Assembly: GCA_903927025.1 (NCBI GenBank)
Contig: CAIYLG010000051.1
Coordinates: forward strand, 105,163 to 169,162
Direction: 5' to 3'
Length of the DNA stretch: 64,000 nt
Source of the DNA: an uncultured Armatimonadota bacterium
GTDB taxonomy: Bacteria; Armatimonadota; Fimbriimonadia; Fimbriimonadales; Fimbriimonadaceae
Below, in pieces: positions 7,344 through 15,407 of the stretch. The position numbers and the translations under genes are program-made. The notes below the pieces were generated by a model, which saw only the letters and a program-made list of their open reading frames with translations, searched no databases and was not told the DNA's origin. Within the stretch, counting starts at the first letter, position 1; every line of letters begins with the position of its first letter.

Positions 7344-8381
7344 TTGCGCTCACCTGAATTCTGGCAGCGCCTACTGTCCGCGGAGCTTGCTCCGGCAAAG
7401 AACCGAGTTCTTCTTGAAGAGCTCGGTTCGTTTGTTGATGACCCATTCGCTCGCCTTGCCCGACACCCATTGCTCACCGACATCGAGCGCCGCCGTCTTG
7501 AGGGTGCCGACATGGATTTGCTCCGTGGAGAATCCGCACGTGGTATAGGTGTGTTGGAGTGGGATCAATATCCCGAGATTCTCCAAGAAAGTGGGAACGT
7601 CTCTCCAGCGCTCTTTGTGAAGGGAAACCCAGAGTGTCTTAACGGGCCGACTGTCGGGATCGTGGGAACAAGGTCAGCCTCTGCCTATGGACGCGCGTGT
7701 GCATACAAGTTCGCTCAAGCACTTGCTCAATCTGGGGTAACGGTTATCAGCGGCGGCGCGCTGGGTATTGATGCAGCTGCACACAAGGGCGCGCTCGAGG
7801 CTGGTGGAAAGACGGTTGCGGTGTTGGCGACTGGAGTCGATGCTGTGTATCCATCCGTGCACAGTGGGCTCTTTCGGCAGATTTCGCAGTCAGGGTGTCT
7901 CGTGAGCCAGTTTGCAGTAGGTTCCCGACTGGCCGACTACAAGTTCTTGATCCGAAATATCCTCATCGCCTCGCTGAGTCAGGCCGTGCTTGTCATCGAG
8001 GCTCCTGCACGCTCTGGCGCGATCAGTACCGCTACTGCGGCGAATGAGTTGGGACGGGAAGTGTTTGTCATCCCAGCAAACATTGACCATTTCGGATTTC
8101 AAGGTTCATTCGGCCTCCTGCGAGACGGTGCGAGCCTCGTCGTGAATCCAGATCAGCTGCTGGAAGCGCTCGGAATGGAGCCAGTTCCTCAGGCGGCAGC
8201 TGTGCCCCCATCTGACGAAGGCTCAGCCATCTTAAAGGTGCTCAGCTCCTCCCCGCTGTCCACCGAGCGGATCGTAGAACTCACCGAGATGACCACGTCA
8301 GACGTTCTCTCGGAACTGACGATGCTTGAGTTAGAAGGGCGCGTGATCCGGAGTCCGATGGGATATGCCTTAATACCGTGA
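7344..8381 (+). CDS. dprA: DNA processing protein DprA (Smf)
   Basis: A 345-residue DprA, which loads RecA onto incoming single-stranded DNA in natural transformation. The central Rossmann-like domain (about residues 60-275) shows GPTVGIVGTRSASAYG, VTVISGGALGIDAAAHKGAL, TVAVLATGVDAVYP, KFLIRNILIASLSQAVLVIEA and SGAISTATAANELGREVFVIP, which are the standard motifs. The C-terminal 60 residues (SSPLSTERIVELTEMTTSDV...LELEGRVIRSPMGYAL) form the DprA winged helix. The N-terminal part is the usual helical region. The start is TTG at 7344, five bases after the preceding stop. The stop overlaps the GTG of nagA. Together with the pilin-like genes nearby it suggests competence, though no com genes are in the window. 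Confidence 0.96.
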   Translation: MRSPEFWQRLLSAELAPAKNRVLLEELGSFVDDPFARLARHPLLTDIERRRLEGADMDLLRGESARGIGVLEWDQYPEILQESGNVSPALFVKGNPECLNGPTVGIVGTRSASAYGRACAYKFAQALAQSGVTVISGGALGIDAAAHKGALEAGGKTVAVLATGVDAVYPSVHSGLFRQISQSGCLVSQFAVGSRLADYKFLIRNILIASLSQAVLVIEAPARSGAISTATAANELGREVFVIPANIDHFGFQGSFGLLRDGASLVVNPDQLLEALGMEPVPQAAAVPPSDEGSAILKVLSSSPLSTERIVELTEMTTSDVLSELTMLELEGRVIRSPMGYALIP

Positions 8382-9421
8382 GCATGCGCTGTCACTATTT
8401 GGGTTCCGCCGGCTTTGGCACTTACGACATCGACCTTGACCGGCGTTCGTTCCAACGCGTTGAAGGACAAGCTGAAACGATCTTGGTGCCGGGATTTGTA
8501 GACATCCACACCCACGGAGCATTTGGCATTGATTTCATGACCGCTACAAAGGCGGAGATGTCCGATCTGTGTGGACAGTTGCGAGCAGTGGGCTACGAGG
8601 CGTTTTTGCCCACGACCGTCACTGCAAGCAAAGCAGACGTTCAGCGAGCATTTGCCGCGCTGCCCGATGATCCAATGATTCTGGGCGTCCACCTTGAGGG
8701 ACCTTTTGTCAGCCTCAAGTATCCAGGTGCTCAGCCACAGGCGTTTATCGTCAACCCTCCCATTGGGCCGTCTGAGTGGAGTTCCGTACTTGATGATCCG
8801 CGGCTGAAACTCATCACCATGGCTCCAGAACTGCCCGGTGCATCCGAGCTGATCTCATCCCTCACGAGTCGCGGAGTTCGTGTGAGCATGGGCCACACCA
8901 ACGCGACTTACGCCGAGGCAGAGGCTGGATTCAAGGCGGGTGCCGACCATGCGACGCATACATTCAACGCGATGAGGCCGCTGCACCATCGTGAAGCTGG
9001 AATGGTGGGCTACGTGCTTGGCAACGACGAACTCTACGCCGAAATCATCTACGACAGACTCCACGTCAAGCGTGAGTCCGCAGAGGTGCTTATGCGATGC
9101 AAACCCTCTGATCGGGTGGTGGCGGTGAGCGACAGCACCATGGCTGCAGGGATGGAGGCGGGTCAATCCATCTGCATGTGGGGACTCAACTGCCTGGTTG
9201 GAGACAAAGAAGTCAGGCTTACGGATGGCACTTTGGCAGGAAGCGGTATCACCCTATTCGACGCCTTCCGGAATCTCTTTGAAGACTTTGGCCCCGAAAC
9301 TGCAGTGAAGGCATGTAGCCTTAACCCGAGACTCTCCATCGGTCACAACACTCCGCCTCGGCTGTACGTTGAGTTCAATCAGAATCTGGAAATAGTTGGG
9401 ATGCACGAAGTCGCCGCTTAG
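8378..9421 (+). CDS. nagA: N-acetylglucosamine-6-phosphate deacetylase
   Basis: A 347-residue amidohydrolase that converts GlcNAc-6-P to GlcN-6-P and acetate in amino-sugar recycling. Motifs in order are PGFVDIHTHGAFGIDF (metal site), LGVHLEGPFVSLKYPGAQ with the metal Glu, VSMGHTNATYAEA and THTFNAMRPLHHRE (metal His residues), and VAVSDSTMAAG with the catalytic Asp. The protein is somewhat short at its N-terminus, which is usual for compact NagA. It starts with GTG at 8378, overlapping the dprA stop by four bases (GTGA), so the pair is coupled. nagB and a PTS are not seen here. Function could also cover related N-acetyl-sugar phosphates. Confidence 0.93.
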   Translation: MSMRCHYLGSAGFGTYDIDLDRRSFQRVEGQAETILVPGFVDIHTHGAFGIDFMTATKAEMSDLCGQLRAVGYEAFLPTTVTASKADVQRAFAALPDDPMILGVHLEGPFVSLKYPGAQPQAFIVNPPIGPSEWSSVLDDPRLKLITMAPELPGASELISSLTSRGVRVSMGHTNATYAEAEAGFKAGADHATHTFNAMRPLHHREAGMVGYVLGNDELYAEIIYDRLHVKRESAEVLMRCKPSDRVVAVSDSTMAAGMEAGQSICMWGLNCLVGDKEVRLTDGTLAGSGITLFDAFRNLFEDFGPETAVKACSLNPRLSIGHNTPPRLYVEFNQNLEIVGMHEVAA

Positions 9422-9424
9422 CGC

Positions 9425-10348
9425 CTAGGGCCCGGCTGCTTTCTCGATTCGGTCCCAAACCGCTTCCCACTCCTGAGTTTGCGGCGGCATCTCGATGAGA
9501 AGCTCTGCTTGTCCCAGCTGGTCAAGCTCAAACAACGTTGCGTAGAGCGCCCGCGCGTACTCTGGCGCGCTTAGCGGCAGTTGCCGCTGTCCGCTGTTCA
9601 ACGGTACCCGGAACGTGATGCCTGCCTCGGTTTCGTCCAATTCCTGAACCAGTCGAACCGCGGTTCGGGGCGAATAGTGGCGCAGGTACATCCCTGGAGA
9701 TCGGTGCTCGCTGAGCACTCGTCTGCCTGCCGCTTGTCCCAGCACACCTTCGATCTGGGCCCGAGTAATCCCTCCTGGACGCAGGATCGCTGGCACGTCG
9801 CTGCTGCAGTCGATAACCGTTGATTCGACTCCCACATCGCAGGGACCACCATCCAGAACACAGGACAGGCCCTTGAGGATTTCTGGTGCGATGTGCTCTG
9901 CTCGCGTCGGCGACAGGCCCATGAATGCGTTTGCGCTGGGAGCGGATACAGGAAGCTGGGCGGCACGGAGCAGTTCCAGCGCAACGGGATGGCCGGGGAC
10001 TCGCACTGCTACTGTATCCAAGCTGCCGGTGACAATCCCCGGGATGACGGAATTCTTGCGAAGCACCAGAGTGAGAGGCCCGGGCCAAAATGCCTCAGCA
10101 AGCTTAATAGCCGGTTCTGTGAGTTCCGAAATGAGTTGAGCGGCGCTCTCGAGGCTGTCGACATGGACGATGAGGGGATTCTCAGCTGGCCTCCGCTTAA
10201 GCTGAAACGTTTTGAGGACAGCTTCCGGATTGGCCGCGTTCGCGCCGATTCCATAAACGGTTTCGGTAGGTAGGCCGACCAACTGTCCCGTGTGGAGGGC
10301 CGATACCGCAAAGTCGATCGACTCAGCCGACGGAGACAGGATCTTCAC
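9425..10348 (-). CDS. tsaC: L-threonylcarbamoyladenylate synthase, Sua5/TsaC2 type
   Basis: A 307-residue enzyme that makes threonylcarbamoyl-AMP from threonine, bicarbonate and ATP, the first step of the t6A37 tRNA modification. The YrdC domain spans about residues 5-200: GQLVGLPTETVYGIGANA, KTFQLKRRPAENPLIVHV (KRxxxxPL motif), FWPGPLTLVL, VAVRVPGHPVA and PVSAPSANAFMGLSPT. A C-terminal Sua5 domain (SPGMYLRHYSPR linker onward) makes it the long form. The GTG start at 10348 has GGAGG upstream and overlaps the aroE stop by four bases; a longer reading to 10399 has no support. It is the last gene of a six-gene operon. Confidence 0.94.
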   Translation of the reverse strand: MKILSPSAESIDFAVSALHTGQLVGLPTETVYGIGANAANPEAVLKTFQLKRRPAENPLIVHVDSLESAAQLISELTEPAIKLAEAFWPGPLTLVLRKNSVIPGIVTGSLDTVAVRVPGHPVALELLRAAQLPVSAPSANAFMGLSPTRAEHIAPEILKGLSCVLDGGPCDVGVESTVIDCSSDVPAILRPGGITRAQIEGVLGQAAGRRVLSEHRSPGMYLRHYSPRTAVRLVQELDETEAGITFRVPLNSGQRQLPLSAPEYARALYATLFELDQLGQAELLIEMPPQTQEWEAVWDRIEKAAGP

Positions 10349-11154
10349 TGCAGGGCCTCCGCCATAGCTCTTCTGGGAGCGGGGATGCCTGTCCACCACT
10401 CAAAAGCCAATGCACCTTGCTCCATCAGCATCGCACGGCCATCAAGTGTCTGCATCCCCATAGATGCCGCCTTGGCAAGAAAAGGTGTCGGCTCCTTGGC
10501 ATACATCAAGTCATAGGCCAATGTTCGCGTTGAAGCGCGATCCCAAACGAGCGGAACGTGCTCTTTTTGAAGCGAAGCGGAAGTAGTGTTGACGATGAGC
10601 CCCGCTCCGGATGGATCGGCCTGGTCCAGTACCGTTCCAGACGGCAGCTCAAGCTCTTGGGCTAGATCGATTGCCTTGGATCGGGTGCGGTTGAAGAGTT
10701 TAAGTTCATAGCCCTCCCCCGCAAGGGCAATCAGGATCGAGCGTGCGGACCCGCCTGCCCCAAGGATCAGTGCGGAGTTGGACGGGAGGTCGACACCTTT
10801 GAGAGTTGCGAGAAAACCGGGTGCGTCAGTGTTGATGCAGGTCCGCGACTGCAAGTTGAGCGTGTTGGCGGCTCGTGCCCGTAGTGCAAGCGGCTCTTGT
10901 ATCTCACACCATTCCAGCGCCTCTTCCTTGTGAGGCACTGTTGCGTTGACTCCCTTGTATCCCATCGCCTTAAGGTGTTCCAGCGCTCTTGACACTTCAC
11001 CTTTGTCTACGCGGATGGCCACGTAGTGGTACGGCAACCCTAAGCACTCGTACGCAGCTGAGTGCATTCTAGGGGAAAGTGAGTGCGACACAGGGTCGCC
11101 AATAACGGCAAAGTCCGCCTGCGGGGCGTCTCGCCACTCGTAAACCAAGTTCAT
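10345..11154 (-). CDS. aroE: Shikimate dehydrogenase
   Basis: A 269-residue NADP-dependent enzyme reducing 3-dehydroshikimate to shikimate in aromatic amino-acid synthesis. The N-terminal substrate domain has FAVIGDPVSHSLSPRMHSAA (the two shikimate-binding serines), GVNATVPHKEEAL with the catalytic Lys, and NTDAPGF with the catalytic Asp. The NADP domain has ALILGAGGSARSILIAL and the NRTRSKA basic pocket, then IVNTTS. The start is ATG at 11154, overlapping the previous stop as ATGA. In Bacillus and relatives aroE also lies next to yqeG, so the neighbour here agrees with an ancient cluster. Second-last gene of the operon. Confidence 0.95.
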   Translation of the reverse strand: MNLVYEWRDAPQADFAVIGDPVSHSLSPRMHSAAYECLGLPYHYVAIRVDKGEVSRALEHLKAMGYKGVNATVPHKEEALEWCEIQEPLALRARAANTLNLQSRTCINTDAPGFLATLKGVDLPSNSALILGAGGSARSILIALAGEGYELKLFNRTRSKAIDLAQELELPSGTVLDQADPSGAGLIVNTTSASLQKEHVPLVWDRASTRTLAYDLMYAKEPTPFLAKAASMGMQTLDGRAMLMEQGALAFEWWTGIPAPRRAMAEALQ

Positions 11155-12242
11155 ACTTTGCCGCGAAACGCCCACAGCCTGGATCCGATGAAGTTCCACG
11201 TTCCACCCACCAGGGCACCCAGAACTTTAGGAATCAGGAGCTCCTGTCGGCCGTTGAGGTTGTACATAAATGTCGCCACGCCGACGCCGATAACCTGACC
11301 AATAATACAAACGATGTAGAACCGGGTCATCTGCCGCGCCCGCTCTTCCTTGCCCTTCACCTCAAACGTCCAGGCGCGGTTGAGAAAGAAGCTGTTTGTC
11401 ATCGCAAACACGCTTGCAAGAGCGGACATCAGGGGAAGCGCCGCCTCACTGGGGCCCTTTGCAAAGCCAAAGAGGCCGGGGATGCTTGATCTCAGGAAGT
11501 TCCCTAAGTGGTCGCTCATCAGGCCATTCCCCATTGGGATCAGCTTCATAAACACGTACGTGAAACCAAAGTCGATGACAAAGGAAGAGCCACCAACGAT
11601 TCCAAACTTGACGATTTGGTGAACCAGCGTCTTCTGAGCCAAGGGTTTTGCCTGCTCGGCGGCAGGGGAGTCCGGCGTCTCATCCAAAGGGGTGACCAGC
11701 GCTTGATAGATCGGCCCGGTGAGCATTCGCTCCATGCGGCGGTTGATGCTGGTTCCGCTGAACTCCTTACCTTCCAGGCGCCGCACCCAAATCGCCTCGA
11801 TACCGCTTCGATTGGCGCCGAGAACGTCAGTGATGAGCTGATCGCCAATCATGATCGCTTCGGCAGGCTTGCGCTTAAACTTGATCAGGGCCAAACGAAA
11901 CATAGAACGGCTCGGCTTGAACCGGCCCTTCACCGTCGCCGCGCCAATTCTTCCCGCGATCTTTGCCAAGCGGTCGTGTTGGGTGGTGTTGCTGATAATG
12001 CAGATTTCAAAGCCGATCTTCTTGGCTGCCTCAGTCCACTCCAGGACTTCCGGCGATGGCTCATCTGAGTGCCATTGAACCAGCGTGTTGTCCACATCCA
12101 GCATCAAAAGCCGCTTGCCGCGATCCCACAGCGCCTGAGCGTTCACACAGTTGAGGGAGTCCTCAGCGTGGGCCGGAGTGAAGGGGTGGTACACCCGCGA
12201 GATGCGTTGCCGTTCAAATCGGCCACTCTTCCAAGGGGTCAT
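11151..12242 (-). CDS. YqeG-like HAD phosphatase fused to GtrA-like membrane domain
   Basis: A 363-residue two-domain protein. Residues about 15-180 are a YqeG-type HAD family IIIA phosphatase: RLLMLDVDNTLVQW (nucleophile Asp, DxDxT), CIISNTT (motif II) and EAIMIGDQLITDVLGANRSG (motif IV). Residues about 210-360 are a GtrA-like domain with four hydrophobic helices: HQIVKFGIVGGSSFVIDFGF, LASVFAMTNSFFLNRAWTF, RFYIVCIIGQVIGVGVATF and VLGALVGGTWNFIGSRLWAF. GtrA proteins help move or bind lipid-linked sugars. The frame is continuous with no stop or shift, so this is a true fusion. It overlaps mltG and aroE by four bases on either side. A linked role in lipid-linked precursor handling, next to mltG, is inference. 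Confidence 0.88.
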   Translation of the reverse strand: MTPWKSGRFERQRISRVYHPFTPAHAEDSLNCVNAQALWDRGKRLLMLDVDNTLVQWHSDEPSPEVLEWTEAAKKIGFEICIISNTTQHDRLAKIAGRIGAATVKGRFKPSRSMFRLALIKFKRKPAEAIMIGDQLITDVLGANRSGIEAIWVRRLEGKEFSGTSINRRMERMLTGPIYQALVTPLDETPDSPAAEQAKPLAQKTLVHQIVKFGIVGGSSFVIDFGFTYVFMKLIPMGNGLMSDHLGNFLRSSIPGLFGFAKGPSEAALPLMSALASVFAMTNSFFLNRAWTFEVKGKEERARQMTRFYIVCIIGQVIGVGVATFMYNLNGRQELLIPKVLGALVGGTWNFIGSRLWAFRGKV

Positions 12243-13258
12243 TTCGTCGCCTTCAGCTTGGCGATGGCTGCCTTTCGTTTCACGATATTCTTCAAATGTT
12301 CGGGATAAGTCTCCGCGTAGATGGTGGTGCCGTTTGGAAGCGCCACGTAATACAGATTGTTGTTGCTGGCTGGATGCATGGCCGCCTCAATATCCTTTTC
12401 GTCAGGGGAGCAGATCGGTCCGGGCGGCAGCCCTTTGAACTTGTAGGTGTTATAGGGAGAGTCGATCTCTCTGTAATCCTTAAAGGTCAGGCGTCGCCAT
12501 TTTTGAATGCCGTAGAGCAGGCACGCATCGATCTGAAGCGGCATGTTCTTCTTGATTCGGTTTTCAATAACGGCGGCAATCATGGGTCGGTCGCGGTCTG
12601 CGCCCGCCTCCAACTGTACCAGTGAGGCAAGAGTGAGCGTTCGCTGCAAATCCTTGGGACGTTCGGGACCGTTCCAGACGGTTCTCTGAAATTCTTTGAG
12701 CTGCTGTTCAATCACCGCTTTGGCTCCCATCAGCGGGGTGACTTCGTAGCGCTTTGGATAGAGATATCCTTCTAGAGAATCCTTTGGCAAAGGGAAGGAC
12801 ACGGTGTCTTTGAACTCCTCAGGGTGGCGAACGAGCCGCATGTATTCATCGGCATCGACAATCGAATTGTTCTGCAGCAGGTGAGCCGTCCGGTTCGCCC
12901 AGTTGGTTTCTGGAAACCGGAAAATCAGCTTATAGGGCGTTTTGAGCTCCCTTAGAATTTGACTCGCGCTCATTCCTGGGCTGATCTGATAGGTGCCCGC
13001 TGCCACCAGGTTGGGCCTGCTCTGGATAATCGCCAGAATCCGCGTGGCGAAGGAGCTGCGTAGGATCCCTTTCTGTTCCAGGTCTTTGAGGACGACTGAG
13101 AGGCGCTTGGGGTCTTCGTAGCGGATGTACTGTTTTTTGATCCCCTTTGCCGAGGAAACTGGCTGCAGCTGTCCACGGAACCAAAGCGCGCAGACGCAAG
13201 CCAGCGCCAGCAGCACCAGTATGGGAATCAGCTTCTTACCGCGCTTCTTCTTCGCCAT
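12239..13258 (-). CDS. mltG: Endolytic murein transglycosylase MltG
   Basis: A 339-residue membrane-anchored lytic transglycosylase that cuts nascent glycan strands and ends their elongation. The N-terminus is basic (AKKKRGKK) followed by one helix (LIPILVLLALACVCALWF). A LysM-like segment (AGTYQISPGMSASQILREL) is followed by the YceG catalytic domain: SLEGYLYPKRYEV, LTLASLVQLEAGADRDRPMIAAVIENRI, PLQIDACLLYG, SPYNTYKFKGLPPGPICSPDEKDIEAAMHPA and NNLYYVALPNG. The active-site loop reads SLVQLEAG where E. coli has SIVEKET, so the first Glu is Gln but the second is kept. The start is ATG at 13258 after GAAAGG; it lies 23 bases inside ruvX. Confidence 0.94.
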   Translation of the reverse strand: MAKKKRGKKLIPILVLLALACVCALWFRGQLQPVSSAKGIKKQYIRYEDPKRLSVVLKDLEQKGILRSSFATRILAIIQSRPNLVAAGTYQISPGMSASQILRELKTPYKLIFRFPETNWANRTAHLLQNNSIVDADEYMRLVRHPEEFKDTVSFPLPKDSLEGYLYPKRYEVTPLMGAKAVIEQQLKEFQRTVWNGPERPKDLQRTLTLASLVQLEAGADRDRPMIAAVIENRIKKNMPLQIDACLLYGIQKWRRLTFKDYREIDSPYNTYKFKGLPPGPICSPDEKDIEAAMHPASNNNLYYVALPNGTTIYAETYPEHLKNIVKRKAAIAKLKATK

Positions 13259-13655
13259 CGAGATACCTTTCCAAAATGAGGGCCGCCGCCTCGCCATCAC
13301 GAAGCTTCCGACGCTGGCTTGCCTTCAGACCATCTTGCCTGAGTGCGCCGTCAGCCTGCACGCTGGTCATGGATTCATCGACAAGATGCACAACGATACC
13401 GTTCCCAGAGATATGCTCGGCCAGCGTTCGGCAGATTCTTGCCATACGCCCCTCTTCTCCAGACTCCTCGATTGGCAACCCCAGAACCACTGCATCGACC
13501 TCTTCGCGCTTCGCAAGAAGGGAGATCGCTTCGGCATCCCTCTTGAGGGTGCCGGATGCATCCATCGGTGGTCTTGGCGTGACGATGCCAACTTCCGACT
13601 CGGCGACGGCAATACCGATTCGCTTAAACCCAAAGTCAATCCCGAGCAGTCTCAT
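13236..13655 (-). CDS. ruvX: Holliday junction resolvase-like protein RuvX (YqgF)
   Basis: A 139-residue RNase H-fold nuclease involved in 16S rRNA 5' end maturation or junction resolution. Motifs are LLGIDFGFKRIGIAVAES (first catalytic Asp), AVVLGLPIEESGEEG (loop after strand four), VHLVDESMTSVQAD (Asp-Glu pair) and RDGEAAALILERYL (last helix, with the third acidic site). Length is typical. The ATG at 13655 overlaps the stop of the upstream gene as ATGA, and the 3' end overlaps mltG by 23 bases. The ruvX-mltG neighbourhood is common in bacteria, which supports both calls. Confidence 0.93.
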   Translation of the reverse strand: MRLLGIDFGFKRIGIAVAESEVGIVTPRPPMDASGTLKRDAEAISLLAKREEVDAVVLGLPIEESGEEGRMARICRTLAEHISGNGIVVHLVDESMTSVQADGALRQDGLKASQRRKLRDGEAAALILERYLDGEEEAR

Positions 13656-14398
13656 GAGTTCAGCGCTGCCAGGATCTCTTCGTGAATGGCACCGTTGGAA
13701 CTGACCGCACTGGTTGACAGCTTGTCTCCACCGGCAAAGTCAGTGAATCTTCCCCCCGCTTCGCGTGTGATCAGCGACACGGCAGAGATATCCCAGTGGC
13801 TGATGATCGGGTCAAGCATCACATCGGCCCGCCCGCTCGCCACCATGGCGTGGCCGTAGGCATCGCACCAGGTCCGTGTCGCAAGGGCGCGCGGCAAAAG
13901 CGGGGCGACCTTGGGATAGTTCTTGGCATTGAACATCGAGCCGCCGCAGCAGAGGATTCCACCCTGGAGGGATTCCCTTGTGGACACGCGTATGGGTCGT
14001 CCGTTCATAAAGGCACCTTGCCCCTTTTCGGCGTAATACATTTCATCGAGTGCAGGGAAGTAGCACACGCCTACCTCTGGCTCGCCATCTACTTCGTAAC
14101 TAAGCAGAGTCGAATAGAGCGGAACGCCACTGATAAAGGACTTGGTTCCGTCAATCGGATCGATCACCCACCGATCAAGCGCCCCGGTGTCTCCTCCCTC
14201 TTCTTCACCAAGGATTGCGTCAGTCGGATACTTAGCCGCAATCAGTTCCCGAATCAGTCGCTCCGCATTTCGGTCGGCGATTGTGACCGGCGTTGCGTCG
14301 GACTTCGTGATCACCTCGGCTCCGGCTTGGAACCAAGCGAGTGTAGACCTGCCACCTCGATACGCAGCATCAACGGCAAAGGCAAGCCGGGGGGACAT
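13652..14398 (-). CDS. Inositol monophosphatase family protein, probable histidinol-phosphatase
   Basis: A 248-residue Mg-dependent, Li-sensitive-type phosphatase. Motifs are ILGEEEG (metal Glu), RWVIDPIDGTKSFISGVPLYS (metal Asp pair and phosphate loop), YYAEKGQGAFMNGRPIRVS, and SHWDISAVSLITREAGGRFTDF with the last metal Asp. The pattern DGTKSFISGVP and the ILCCGG segment fit the HisN-like branch (histidinol-phosphate to histidinol) more than CysQ, but fructose-1,6-bisphosphate or inositol phosphates are possible substrates. It is the first gene of the operon that runs down to 9425; its ATG at 14398 faces the divergent DUF1684 gene across 50 bases, which must hold the promoters of both. Confidence 0.85.
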   Translation of the reverse strand: MSPRLAFAVDAAYRGGRSTLAWFQAGAEVITKSDATPVTIADRNAERLIRELIAAKYPTDAILGEEEGGDTGALDRWVIDPIDGTKSFISGVPLYSTLLSYEVDGEPEVGVCYFPALDEMYYAEKGQGAFMNGRPIRVSTRESLQGGILCCGGSMFNAKNYPKVAPLLPRALATRTWCDAYGHAMVASGRADVMLDPIISHWDISAVSLITREAGGRFTDFAGGDKLSTSAVSSNGAIHEEILAALNS

Positions 14399-14448
14399 GG
14401 AGTAATTTTACTCGGACTGATCCTTTTGCCTTTGGTTGGGATGCTGGT

Positions 14449-15372
14449 ATGTTCAACCTTATGAGTGCGGTTTTGGTAGGTGGATTGGCGGTGTTGGCTT
14501 TTGTGGGAGGAGTCCAGGCAAAGCCGAAGGAGTCTTATGCCGCCCAGCTATCGAAGTGGCGCGCAGAGCAGACGCAGGCATTGACGCGCCCAGAAGGATT
14601 CCTCAGCGTGGCAGGCCTTGATTGGCTTCAGGACGGAGAGAGCACGGTAGGATCGGACGCTAGCTCGGCTGTGAGACTCTCTGCTTCAGCGGTGCCGACG
14701 CGTTTGGGCATTCTGAACCGCGTGGGCGGACTGATCACTCTGAAGGTGGAACCGGGCGTGAGCGTCCATGTAACGACTGATGCAGGCGGCACCAAAGAGG
14801 TCGTTGGTTCTCGAACAATGCTTCCGATCACCCTGAGATCGGATTCGACTCGTGTCAGCGTCGGCAAAGTCAGCTTCATGATCATCACGCGTGGGAGTCG
14901 CGTCGGTGTGCGTGTGTTCGACACATCGTGTCGCGGCTACCGAGAGTTCAAGGGTCTGAAGTGGTATGCCGCTAATCCTCGTTTCGTAGTTGAGGCCAAA
15001 TTTGTGCCGTATTCGCCTCCGAAAATGGTGGACATCACCAACGTGATCGGAGACAAGACTCCCGTCCCCATCGTGGGCTATGTCGAGTTCACATTGGATG
15101 GCAAGGTCTGCCGCCTGGATGCTCAGGGAGCTGGAGACGGCCTGTTTCTTAACTTCAAGGACCTCACCAGCGGCAAAACCACTTACCCAGCGGGCAGATT
15201 CTTAGACACACCTGGGCCAGTCGATGGAAAAGTTCTGATCGACTTCAACAAAGCCACAAACCCACCCTGCGCCTTCACCGCATTCGCCACCTGCCCGCTG
15301 CCGCCGGCGGGGAATACCTTAGAAGTTGCCGTTCCAGCAGGTGAGAAGACTCACCATCCGGTCCACGAGTGA
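14449..15372 (+). CDS. Secreted DUF1684 family protein
   Basis: A 307-residue exported protein. A signal peptide spans about residues 1-25 (SAVLVGGLAVLAFVGGVQA). The mature part matches DUF1684: YAAQLSKWRAEQTQALTRPEGFLSVAGLDWL at the start, the central GVRVFDTSCRGYREFKGLKWY, and the hallmark C-terminal stretch TYPAGRFLDTPG ... LIDFNKATNPPCAFTAFATC with PLPPAGN. The family is widespread and of unknown function, with two conserved cysteines near the C-terminus. It is divergent from the hisN-like operon and ends 35 bases before the convergent PbfA-like gene. Confidence 0.88.
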   Translation: MFNLMSAVLVGGLAVLAFVGGVQAKPKESYAAQLSKWRAEQTQALTRPEGFLSVAGLDWLQDGESTVGSDASSAVRLSASAVPTRLGILNRVGGLITLKVEPGVSVHVTTDAGGTKEVVGSRTMLPITLRSDSTRVSVGKVSFMIITRGSRVGVRVFDTSCRGYREFKGLKWYAANPRFVVEAKFVPYSPPKMVDITNVIGDKTPVPIVGYVEFTLDGKVCRLDAQGAGDGLFLNFKDLTSGKTTYPAGRFLDTPGPVDGKVLIDFNKATNPPCAFTAFATCPLPPAGNTLEVAVPAGEKTHHPVHE

Positions 15373-15407
15373 TGCAATTCGCTGAATTCAGTGTGGGAGA
15401 AGGGGCG

